A program made the position numbers and the translations under genes. The notes under the pieces were generated by a model. It did not search any database and had not been told where the DNA came from. It saw nothing but the letters and a program-made list of their open reading frames with translations. Source: Paludibacter sp. (GTDB lineage Bacteria; Bacteroidota; Bacteroidia; Bacteroidales; Paludibacteraceae). From it: a stretch of DNA of 64,000 nt. The DNA is taken from contig JAQTUE010000017.1 of assembly GCA_028710415.1 (NCBI GenBank), positions 1 to 64,000 of the forward strand, written 5' to 3'. Positions 36,275 through 45,800 of the stretch are shown one piece after another (positions within the stretch are counted from its first letter, which is position 1; each line of letters begins with the position of its first letter).

Positions 36275-36346
36275 CAAAATCCAGAATTGACTGTTCAAAA
36301 ATCATATTTTTTAAGCCTGGATGCGCATTGTAAATTAAAATTGTTT

Positions 36347-39232
36347 ATGAAAAAACTTGCACTTGTATTCATTACCCTATTTGCTTTTTCTGTCCAGTTA
36401 TTCATTTCTGGTGAGAATACCATTAATTTGAAAGGGAAATGGAGTTTTGCTATGGATGAAAAAGACCAGGGCATTACTCAAAAATGGTTTACCCAGCGCT
36501 TGAAAGATTCTATTAATTTACCCGGATCAATGGTTGAAAACCTGAAAGGTGATGACATTACACTCGAGACTAAATTTACTGCGAGCATTTACGACAGTTC
36601 GTGGTATTTCAACCCCTATATGGCTAAATACCGGCAACCCGGCAATCTAAAAATGCCTTTCTGGTTGACTCAATTAAAACATTATACCGGTCTGGCCTGG
36701 TATCAGACAGAAGTACATATCCCTGCTTCCTGGACGGGTACACACATGACACTGAATCTGGAACGTCCCCACTTTATAACCCGGCTTTGGATCGATGACA
36801 ATCAGGCAGGAACACAAAACTCCCTGACGGTTCCCCATGTTTTTGATTTGACAAACCTTCTGACTCCCGGTAAACACATTATTACCATTCGCATTGATAA
36901 CCGGCTGAAAAGCATGGATGTGGGCACTAACTCACACAGTGTAACCGACCAGACACAAGGAAACTGGAACGGAATTGTAGGCGACATGCTCCTTAAATCA
37001 GGTTCATTGCAATATATAAATGACGTACAGGTCTTTCCTGATTTGAAACACAAGATTGCATTAGTTAAGATTCAAATCATGAATCTGGATAATAAAACGG
37101 TTTCAGGAAAAATCTCCCTGGCGGCAAAAAGCTTCAATAGTGATAAAACACATATCGTCCCTCCGCTTGAAGTTCCTGTATCGCTTTCAACTAAAGAAAC
37201 AAACCTGGAAATTAAAATGCCAATGGGCGATGGAATGCTTACCTGGGATGAATTTGCCCCGGCCTTATACAATCTGACTGCAACACTTACTGCGGAGAAT
37301 CAATTGAATTCAAGATCTGTAGAGTTTGGAATGCGTGAAATAACCATTCAGGGAAAATATTTTTATATAAACGGCAATAAAACAGTGCTACGTGGAACGG
37401 TTGAAAACTGTGTTTTCCCCCTGACAGGTTATGCACCGATGGATGAACCTTCGTGGGAACGTGTTTTCAGAATTTGTAAATCATACGGATTAAACCACAT
37501 GCGTTTTCATTCATACTGCCCTCCTGAAGCTGCTTTTAAGGCTGCAGATCGCATCGGCTTTTACCTCCAACCCGAAGGTCCAAGCTGGCCAAATCACAGC
37601 ACACAGCTGGGAAGGGGGTTGTCCATTGACACCTACCTCATGGATGAAACAAAGCGAATGGTAAAAGAATATGGCAATTACGCCTCATTTACATTTATGG
37701 CTGCAGGGAATGAACCTCGTGGAGCCTGGGTGCCGTGGGTAGGTAAATTTGTGGATTACTGGAAGGCAACAGACAGTCGCAGGCTTTACACAGGCGCCTC
37801 CGTTGGAAATGGCTGGGCGTGGCAACCTAAAAGCCAATATCATGTAAAAGCCGGTGCACGGGGGTTAAGCTGGAGCAATGTCCGGCCTGAAACCATGTCG
37901 GACTACCGTTCTAAAATTGATACCGTGAAGCAACCCTATGTGTCCCATGAAACCGGACAATGGTGTGCATTCCCTAATTTTGAAGAGATTAAAAAATATA
38001 CAGGTGTTACCCGTGCTAAAAACTTTGAACTGTTTCAGGAAGATTTGGCTGATCATGACATGGCTGATTTGAGTCATGACTTTTTGATTGCTTCCGGCAA
38101 ATTACAGGCTTTATGTTACAAGCATGAGATTGAACGGACACTCAGGACACCTGATTATGCAGGATTCCAACTATTGAGCCTGAACGATTACAGCGGCCAG
38201 GGAACCGCCATGGTTGGAGTGCTGGATGCTTTTTGGGACGAAAAGGGATATACCACAGCTCCCGCCTTCCGTCGTTTCTGTAATTCAACTGTCCCATTAA
38301 TCCGTACTGAAAAATTTGTTTACAAAAATAGTGAAACTCTGATTGCTAAAGTTGAAGTTGCCCATTTTGGGAAAGCACCCATAACGAATACTAAAACCTT
38401 ATGGCGGATACAGAACGAAGCCGGTACGATTTTGAAACAGGGTGTCGTTTCTGAAAAAGACATTCCGGTAGGAACTGATTTTGAGCTTGGAGTCTTAAAT
38501 CTGAATTTATCTGAATTTAAGACCCCAATGAAGCTGAATCTTGAAATTGCCATCGAAGGAACCGGATTTGTAAATGACTGGAATTTCTGGGTCTACCCGG
38601 ATCACAAACAGGAAGTGAATACAACAGGAATCTATATCACTAGTACCCTTGATACCAAAGCAATTAATCAGTTGAATCAGGGACAGAATGTATTATTACT
38701 GGCTGCAGGACACATTCAATATGGAAAAGATGTTTCACAGTTTTATTCACCGGTATTCTGGAACACTTCCTGGTTCAAAATGCGTCCGCCTCATACAACA
38801 GGGATGTTGGTAAATAACACACATCCTGTTTTCAAGGATTTTGTAACTGATTCCTGGGGAGATATGCAATGGTGGGAGTTGATTAACCATGCTCAAACAA
38901 TGCTGCTGACTGATTTCCCGAAAGGATTTAAGCCGATCGTACAACCAATTGATACCTGGTTCCAGAACCGGAAACTCGGAATGCTTTTCGAGACAAATGT
39001 TGGCAAAGGAAAATTGATTATGACTTCCATTGATTTGCAAAGTGACCTTGCCAACCGTCCGGTAGCCTCACAGCTTTATCAATCGATTATCAATTATATG
39101 CAATCTGACAAATTCCATCCTTCGGTGACGGTTGAAATGAATACTATCAGGGATTTATATGAGAAAAAATCTGCGGTAATCAACACCTATACCAAAAGTA
39201 ATCCGGATGAATTGAAGAAGGATGTAAAATAA
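36347..39232 (+). CDS. Exported GH2 glycosidase (large, 961 residues)
   Basis: The start was set at 36347 because a clean signal peptide begins there (MKKLALVFITLFAFSVQLFISG) and a promoter box lies between it and the earlier in-frame ATG at 36209. About 961 residues: N-terminal jelly roll (KGKWSFAMDEKDQGI, LAWYQTEVHIPASW), Ig-like domain, TIM barrel and a long C-terminal region of beta domains. The acid/base Glu is in AAGNEPRGAW (about E456) and the likely nucleophile in SHETGQWCAFP (about E535). The substrate is uncertain; beta-galactoside or beta-glucuronide side groups of pectin are the best guess from context. It is divergent from the hybrid sensor, suggesting direct control. Confidence 0.83.
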   Translation: MKKLALVFITLFAFSVQLFISGENTINLKGKWSFAMDEKDQGITQKWFTQRLKDSINLPGSMVENLKGDDITLETKFTASIYDSSWYFNPYMAKYRQPGNLKMPFWLTQLKHYTGLAWYQTEVHIPASWTGTHMTLNLERPHFITRLWIDDNQAGTQNSLTVPHVFDLTNLLTPGKHIITIRIDNRLKSMDVGTNSHSVTDQTQGNWNGIVGDMLLKSGSLQYINDVQVFPDLKHKIALVKIQIMNLDNKTVSGKISLAAKSFNSDKTHIVPPLEVPVSLSTKETNLEIKMPMGDGMLTWDEFAPALYNLTATLTAENQLNSRSVEFGMREITIQGKYFYINGNKTVLRGTVENCVFPLTGYAPMDEPSWERVFRICKSYGLNHMRFHSYCPPEAAFKAADRIGFYLQPEGPSWPNHSTQLGRGLSIDTYLMDETKRMVKEYGNYASFTFMAAGNEPRGAWVPWVGKFVDYWKATDSRRLYTGASVGNGWAWQPKSQYHVKAGARGLSWSNVRPETMSDYRSKIDTVKQPYVSHETGQWCAFPNFEEIKKYTGVTRAKNFELFQEDLADHDMADLSHDFLIASGKLQALCYKHEIERTLRTPDYAGFQLLSLNDYSGQGTAMVGVLDAFWDEKGYTTAPAFRRFCNSTVPLIRTEKFVYKNSETLIAKVEVAHFGKAPITNTKTLWRIQNEAGTILKQGVVSEKDIPVGTDFELGVLNLNLSEFKTPMKLNLEIAIEGTGFVNDWNFWVYPDHKQEVNTTGIYITSTLDTKAINQLNQGQNVLLLAAGHIQYGKDVSQFYSPVFWNTSWFKMRPPHTTGMLVNNTHPVFKDFVTDSWGDMQWWELINHAQTMLLTDFPKGFKPIVQPIDTWFQNRKLGMLFETNVGKGKLIMTSIDLQSDLANRPVASQLYQSIINYMQSDKFHPSVTVEMNTIRDLYEKKSAVINTYTKSNPDELKKDVK

Positions 39233-39320
39233 ATTAGGCTATAAACGAATAGGGTGGGTAAAATATCTAGGTTATTAAACCCGTTTGCTTTTGAGATGGG
39301 TAAATTTAATAATCGGATTG

Positions 39321-39484
39321 AACTCTGTAAGAGTTTCCCAATTAAACAAGTATTTTACTTGCAATATGAGAGTTTTAATAACATATTCTATGATGGTAAA
39401 CTCCTACGGAGTTTTTTCATTTCTATTATTCTTACTTTCCCCCAGATAAATCTGGGGGTTATGCACTGATTACTCCTACGGAGT
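39321..39484. repeat. Cluster of short palindromes (AACTCCTACGGAGTT and CCCCCAGAT/ATCTGGGGG)
   Basis: Four hairpins lie within 164 nt: AACTCTGTAAGAGTT (39321-39335), AACTCCTACGGAGTT (39399-39413), CCCCCAGAT with ATCTGGGGG (39439-39458) and ACTCCTACGGAGT (39472-39484). Three share the ACTC(C/T)...GAGT pattern. They fill the convergent spacer between the GH2 gene and the MG2-domain gene. They look like REP-type elements. Confidence 0.7.
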
Positions 39485-39566
39485 AAGAAATTAGGATGGT
39501 AATAATTTAAGAGAATCAATTACTCACCTAAAACGTTATAGAGCCATAAATTGTAATCTTAAACAA

Positions 39567-39600
39567 CAAAAAACGCGAACTGTAAGGTTCGCGTTTTTTG
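39567..39600. terminator. Bidirectional terminator between convergent genes
   Basis: A perfect 14-bp inverted repeat, CAAAAAACGCGAAC (39567-39580) with GTTCGCGTTTTTTG (39587-39600). It serves the minus-strand gene ending at 39620 and probably the plus-strand GH2 gene ending at 39232. Confidence 0.9.
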
Positions 39601-39619
39601 TTTTAATGATCTAATAATT

Positions 39620-42181
39620 TTACTTGTTTAATGCTCCTATTACTCCATTTTCAGTAACCGTTTCGGCACTAATATTCATTTCTTTGCAGGTACTGTTGTT
39701 GAAAAACTGGACCTGTGCATGTCCGTCTTTGTCTGTTTTTACGTCTGGATTCCAATAGAGCGTGCGACGGTAGTCATTTTCATTAGGCACCCTGTAACGA
39801 TTGTATTGTGGACTAAAGAACTCTTTTGAATAGGAGTAGCCAGAATAAGTGGTATTCCGGATCCCATTAGGATCGGGATGATAGTTCTTTTTTGGAATAA
39901 TGACGGCTACCACCACTTTGGTTGGATCGGGTACATTTCCATTTAATATTCTGCTGATGGTACCATAATCTTCAATAATAGAAACCGATTCTATTTCATC
40001 AATTAATGGCAATCTGCCTTTGATGTTACTTCCGGTATTATCACTATTGCCTGAACCTTCCGAACCCGAGAAAGAACTATCATCACCTACTTCGGTGGCG
40101 AAAGCTTTAGAATCACGACGAACGAAACGTACGTCTTTGCCTTTATAGGTCATTCGGGTGCTCCCATCAGCTTGTGGTATGGACGTAGCATATTTATTGG
40201 TTTTTTGAAGGAATCCATAGATATCAGTAGGTTGCCATTCACCGGTATCCTCCATTTTGTCAATTTCTTTTACCACGTCGTATTTCATGCTCATTTTCAT
40301 AGGCAGAAGTTTTTCCTTCACAACCACATCTTTCAGCAGATATTCACGCTCACTCATGGGTAAATTATTCTGGTTTTTCACTGAATATTCATTTGCTGTG
40401 TCGTTGCCTGCATTTAAAGAAGTTTCATTCTTTGTATTAAAGTACTGTTTAGCACTGAGAGCAGCAACATTATACGGTTGGGGCTCAGGTACGAATTGGC
40501 GGTTAAGCATGATACGCGTGTCCTTACGTTTATTATTTACCTTTGATTGCAAAATAAGCTTTGCATCGCCCTTGAAGTCGCGCAATGCAAAATTGAAATT
40601 GCCCACAGAATCAGTCTTGCACTTGCCCTGTTGCGACAAACTATCCGAAAGTAAAATCATGGATACATCCACGTTTTTAAGTTTCTTTTTAAGTATGATG
40701 GATGCAATATTTCCATCAATGAACAGTTCTTTTTCCAGGGGTTGTTTAATATTAAAAGGTTCTTTCCCTGCCATTTGTTTCCATGAATATCGCGTCCAGC
40801 CCTGGGTAAGCATTAATAGTTCCAAGGCATACTGATGCGGGATGTCGTTGGCTTTAAAGTAGAGTCCAGGATTTTCAATATAGCCTTTAATCTCAGATGA
40901 AAGTAACAGCTCGGTCAGAATGGTATTACTGTAAGGATTATTTGAGCTGGTTGATCCATCGCGCACAGACAAAGAAAATGTTGTCTCAACGGGATTGTTT
41001 CGCACATCACTCAATAGAAAATTCAGATTCACTTTTTCGAATGGTTGGTAGACCGGTTTATTTTGCGAAACGTTTATTTTCATTTGGCTTTGGTGGTTTA
41101 TAAAAGCCAGACGTTCTCCTAAGATTTCACCCGAAGAATTGTAGAGCGTTATTTGGGCTACTCCACTTGGAAGCATCTTTTTTAGGAAACTAAAAGCTAT
41201 TGCATTCTTCGAATCCGGATTTATTTCCTTAAAGGAATATAAAAGTCCCCGACAGGAGATTGAAACTCCAAGAGGTTCATTTTTTGTGGTTTCATTCTTC
41301 TGAATAAGTATATCAATTTTCTCATCGGTAGAATTGTCGATCAATAGCGTATATCCATTGGGCAATGCTGCAGGCAGATCGAACCTGTAGTCATGCCCGT
41401 TGCATGAAACCTTTGCATAATATTTCCCGGCATCCGGGGTAAGCTCAAAGGAGCCCATCCCCTGATATTCGGTATTAATATCCACCACTTTTTCATTTCT
41501 TGCATTAAACACGGCCCCATTCATAATAGCATCTTCGCCATTTTGAGTCGTAGTCTTGAAGGCAATCCTGGAAGTCACGTTCTGAACCAGGCTTCCCCCT
41601 TCCGGAAAGAAATTCATTGTCAGCTGTTCTTTTTGCGATTCGTCCGGTCTTATTTTAGGAATCCGTTGGGAATTAAGCCGGTCGGTAATTTGAGTTGTGA
41701 ATTTCCCGGGAATTTTAGGAGCATCGTATACCGGAAATATCCTTGAAAAATAGTTTGCATTCCCGAAATTCAGCATGTAGCGGGTATAAGCCCTGACTTC
41801 ATAAAAACCGCCATAATTTGTTTCATTCAGTTTGAAATCACCGTGGCACGATCCATTTTCCAGTTTAAGTTTCTTTGTCTCCAGCACAAAACCCTCGGCA
41901 TTCAGCAGTTCCACATAGAGTATTTTACTGATGTTACTCAACGAATTCCGTCCTGCACGAACTGCATAGGCTTTAAACCAGATCGTTTCGCCTAAATGAT
42001 AGGATGTGTTGTCAAAGTGAAGATAAACTTTTTCCTGGGGATAACTTTTGGAAAAATCCACATAATGCTGTGAAAAGGCTTTTATCTTGCGAATGGCTGT
42101 ACTATCCTGGGCAGAAATAGTTTGAAAAGAAAGAATCAGAAAAAAGATCAATAACTTACAACTATTCATGGTTTTTTTCAT
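39620..42181 (-). CDS. MG2-domain (macroglobulin-like) exported protein of unknown role
   Basis: 853 residues with a signal peptide (ends FQTISAQ). The first third carries an alpha-2-macroglobulin MG2-type domain (YPQEKVYLHFDNTSYHLGETIWFKAYAV, about 40-140), followed by further beta domains. A segment near 650-770 (LLKDVVVKEKLLPMKM...LPLIDEIESVSIIEDYGTISRIL) resembles the plug region of TonB-dependent receptors, but there is no beta barrel. Such proteins are common in Bacteroidetes and their function is not established. It has no obvious link to pectin breakdown and may be a bystander between the GH2 and PL11 genes. Confidence 0.7.
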   Translation of the reverse strand: MKKTMNSCKLLIFFLILSFQTISAQDSTAIRKIKAFSQHYVDFSKSYPQEKVYLHFDNTSYHLGETIWFKAYAVRAGRNSLSNISKILYVELLNAEGFVLETKKLKLENGSCHGDFKLNETNYGGFYEVRAYTRYMLNFGNANYFSRIFPVYDAPKIPGKFTTQITDRLNSQRIPKIRPDESQKEQLTMNFFPEGGSLVQNVTSRIAFKTTTQNGEDAIMNGAVFNARNEKVVDINTEYQGMGSFELTPDAGKYYAKVSCNGHDYRFDLPAALPNGYTLLIDNSTDEKIDILIQKNETTKNEPLGVSISCRGLLYSFKEINPDSKNAIAFSFLKKMLPSGVAQITLYNSSGEILGERLAFINHQSQMKINVSQNKPVYQPFEKVNLNFLLSDVRNNPVETTFSLSVRDGSTSSNNPYSNTILTELLLSSEIKGYIENPGLYFKANDIPHQYALELLMLTQGWTRYSWKQMAGKEPFNIKQPLEKELFIDGNIASIILKKKLKNVDVSMILLSDSLSQQGKCKTDSVGNFNFALRDFKGDAKLILQSKVNNKRKDTRIMLNRQFVPEPQPYNVAALSAKQYFNTKNETSLNAGNDTANEYSVKNQNNLPMSEREYLLKDVVVKEKLLPMKMSMKYDVVKEIDKMEDTGEWQPTDIYGFLQKTNKYATSIPQADGSTRMTYKGKDVRFVRRDSKAFATEVGDDSSFSGSEGSGNSDNTGSNIKGRLPLIDEIESVSIIEDYGTISRILNGNVPDPTKVVVAVIIPKKNYHPDPNGIRNTTYSGYSYSKEFFSPQYNRYRVPNENDYRRTLYWNPDVKTDKDGHAQVQFFNNSTCKEMNISAETVTENGVIGALNK

Positions 42182-42289
42182 ATTAGTATTTTTTCAATGT
42201 ATTTTCTTGGGAATTCCGGGAAAATGATTTATCGCTTTTTGTAGCCGGAATAATAGTACATGCTGTTATTGGGATCGAACAGACAGGAT

Positions 42290-42470
42290 GTTCTTATGAT
42301 GTCACCAGGATGTTGCTGGAATAAATGAAATAATAATGAGATATTAAAGAGATATTACAGTGATATTACACCCTAATATTAGGGTGTAATATCACTGTAT
42401 CATCACTGTATCATCACTGTAATATCACTGTAATATCAGCGACATCGTGCCAACATCATAGCGATAATAT
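42290..42470. repeat. Inverted array of 11-bp units around a perfect 44-bp palindrome (locus 2)
   Basis: A perfect 44-nt palindrome (42356-42399, centre ACCCTAATATTAGGGT) is flanked on the right by tandem 11-nt units (ATCATCACTGT, AATATCACTGT, to about 42438) and on the left by their inverse (GATATTAAAGA, GATATTACAGT). The outer parts, ATGATGTCACC near 42298 and GACATCGTGCCAACATCAT near 42441, continue the inverted pattern. The array lies 110 nt upstream of the MG2-protein start and about 350 nt downstream of PL11 gene 2. The rest of this 636-nt spacer shows only the terminator at 42745-42773. Confidence 0.8.
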
Positions 42471-42744
42471 TTTCCATTGAACCGGGTACTAAACTAAAAT
42501 AAAGTATACTATCAGGAAAAATGGAATCGCTGTTAAATTCAAATTCTAAAGTAAATGCAGGAGTTTCCTTTTGTAATAAACCCGCCATAAAGATAAGGAT
42601 TCTTACAGAATAATTTAATAAAACCTGAAAGTACGATCAAAAGTCTTTATTCCTGAAATTTTACAGCAACTTTTAATCAGACTTCTGACGGCTAATATTT
42701 GTTTAATCAGGATCTTTCATTTTAATTGTTTTTAGCTAAAAACA

Positions 42745-42773
42745 ATCGGTTGAACACTTAATGATCAACCGAT
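42745..42773 (-). terminator. Terminator after PL11 gene 2
   Basis: A 9-bp stem, ATCGGTTGA (42745-42753) with TCAACCGAT (42765-42773), with A-rich and T-rich flanks. It lies 44 nt after the PL11 stop codon. Confidence 0.75.
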
Positions 42774-42817
42774 TTTTGGTTTATTTTCTACTCTGTTGCT
42801 ATTTACAGCCGGGTAAA

Positions 42818-45800
42818 TTATTGCTTTATCAGTTTCAACATTTTCGAAGTGTCATTATCCGAAATAACACGGAGCATATAGACCCCGTCAGGTTGTCCGG
42901 TTAAATCAACTTCAAATTCAGATTTGCCGGAAATAATGGTTTTAGAAATCAGTTTACCCTGCATAGTGCTTACCAAGACATTCAGATTGTCCATCGGGTA
43001 CTCCGTGTATATTCTAAAGATACCGGTAGTAGGATTTTGCTTGACACCGGTTTTAATTCCGGGGATATTAAAACCTGTGGCAGCTTTTATCTGAATAATT
43101 CCTGTGGTGTACAAGGCTGTAGTATCCCACTCCAATCCCTGAACCAGTACAGGTAAATTAACTGTAACAAAGGCACCTGAAATACTTCCGGCAGAGATCA
43201 GCTGATACGTATCCCCAATTGCCTGTAATCCAGAAAGCATGGTAACATTCAACGAACCATTGCAGGTAAATTTACCGGTAACGGCCAGTTTATCGCAATT
43301 AGAAGAGCCACCGGACACCTGCATGGAAAGTGTCGCGGTAGTATTCATGGTCACATTTCCTCCAAAAGTCAGGGTACCGATAGAAGTATTTCCAGGAATG
43401 GTGGTTGAATTATTCGATAGACTTGCTGTACCAACGATGGTACCTGTCCCGTTTAATGTACCGCTGTTCACAAGACTTCCTGCCACCGTGCCGGTAACAG
43501 ATGCTGTGCCACCGGTGGAAATAATCAGGGCACCTGTTGTGGAACCATATAAATTCAGATTAGCCCCATTGGCAACGGTAAGAGATCCCGAGGCCAAACT
43601 TCCGGTTAAGGTTAATGTTCCGGCAGTAACTGTGGTGGAACCGGTATAAGTATTTGCACCTGACAGAGTCCAGATCCCTGCACCTACCTTATTGACAGAA
43701 GACGCCCCGGAAATGATTCCTGAAAATGATCCGCTAACGCCTTTAGCACCAACTTCAAGCCCTGCATTGTAAAATGTCCCGGCACCGTTGAGCATTCCCA
43801 CTTTAATAGTCGTTGTACCATTATCACTGGTTCCGTTTTTATAACACATCAACACGCCTGTCCCAATATTAACCGTTGCATTTGGAAAACCATTGCCGTT
43901 GTTTACAATAAAATGATTTTCGTAAGTTGAATTGGCACCGTTGGCAGTGATATTCAGTATTCCTGTGAATGCCGACCAGTTACCATTTAAATAGGCACGG
44001 ATATAGTCACAGCTCCAGTTTAATGTTCCGGCTCCAGTCAATGCACCGTTGTATTCACAGCGTGAGCCGGCTATTACGGTAGCAACTGATCCTGCAGGAA
44101 CGTCAATGGTGTGGCTGCTGGTCAGGTAAGAACCAATGCTGTTCAGGGTTTCGAGTGTTCCACCCATCAATGTGATTTTTTTACCAACACCGTACGGTAC
44201 CGCTTCATTTGAATTCAGTTTCAAAGTTCCAGTTTTCAGAACCGTTTCAGTGAGTCCTGTATTATTATTGCCAATAAAAAGTGTTCCGGCACCAAATTTA
44301 GTAAGTTTTGTACCTGCTATCGCTCCGTTCCAGTATAAATTAGCAGCAACATTCATCAAACCTCCTGCTGAACCTGCCATAGTCATCCCACGTGTTGACA
44401 TCTCATTCGCAGTACTAACCTGAACAATCGCACTGTCCTTCACCACAAAAAAAGCCGGATCGGCAATTGGCGTTCCTATACCCCCATTGTTCGTGGCTGT
44501 CGGGGCATATTTCATCACTAAAGTCCCTCGATCTACAATTGTTTTTCCACTGTAATTATTCCGGTTGTTAATGGTTAATGTGCCTGTATTGGTTTTATAC
44601 AAATCCATAGCTCCGGTTAATGCTCCGGTACCATTAAATGTGTAAGCAGCATTGGAATTTACTTCCATGTACGACGCAGGAATACTGTCGGCTACAGTTA
44701 TCGTTTTATTTAAACCGGTTGCATCGAAATAAACGCTGTCGTTGCTGACAAAAATATCAGCAAAACCCAAATTACTCCAATTGGCTGTTTTGGCAATATT
44801 CCAGTTTGCATCAACCTTCCCCGACCAAACCACATTTCCGGCTGCCCGGGTACCTTTTACTACGAGATACAGGTTTTTGGTTACAGCATCATAACTGAGT
44901 TCAACTGATTTACCAGATGCTCCCTGAATTTTAACGGTTGACAATGTCCCTGTAATTGCATTTACTTTTCCGAGCAGGTATTTCCCAACAGAAATTGAAT
45001 CGGCAACTTCATTAATTAAAAGTATAGCACCCGATCCGATTTGCAAGGTTCCATTAATATACAGAAAATCATTCTTTGCTGATGAACCACCGACTTTTCC
45101 GGTAGTTGTCTGCACATTGGGATTGTCGGATAAATCAAAAATCAATTTAGCCCCGGCAACAAAATTAAAATTACCATTGACAGTCATTGTATCGGCAACC
45201 ATATTTCCTCCCGGATAAACGCCGGCATTGTATTCAGTTGTGAGATTATTACCCAGGGTCACCTTTCCTCCAAAATTAGCATGTCGTCGCACAATGACAG
45301 GAGAAGCAGACAATGTTCCATTTATCCACATGTTGCCTTCCCAAATATCCGTGCTGCCGGTATAGCTGTGGGTTCCGTTCATTACCAATGTGCTGTCACC
45401 CATTTTATCGAGATGCATGGCACCTGCCAATGATCCTGTGCCTCCGATAGTATAATTATAAACACCCGACACACTTAATAACTCCGGGCTGAGTGTACCT
45501 ACCAGGTTTACATTTCTGGTCGTGGAATGCGTATCAAACAAGACACTTTTTCCATCGGAGAATGAAGTGGCTGTACTTGTTCCGGCAATAATCCGGACAG
45601 CATCATCACCATCTATAAAGTTAGAGGAAGTATTATCCCAATTTGAAGTAGTTCCCTTCCAGACCAATTTACCATTGGTACATTTAGGGGGAATAGGTGT
45701 CGGGAAATCGCTTCCTAAATAAAAGCTGGTGTGAGGCGGTTGATTATACCCGCACATTTGCCAACAGATAGCCTGACGATATTGAGGATCGTGCATGAGG

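Noticed and set aside
36209-36346. Start of the GH2 gene at 36209
   Set aside because: The first 46 residues do not look like a signal peptide, a TAnnTTTG box lies inside this stretch at 36267, and a clean signal peptide starts at 36347.
39620-42181. TonB-dependent receptor (SusC-like) reading of the MG2-domain protein
   Set aside because: Only a weak plug-like segment is present; there is no beta-barrel region and the first part is macroglobulin-like.
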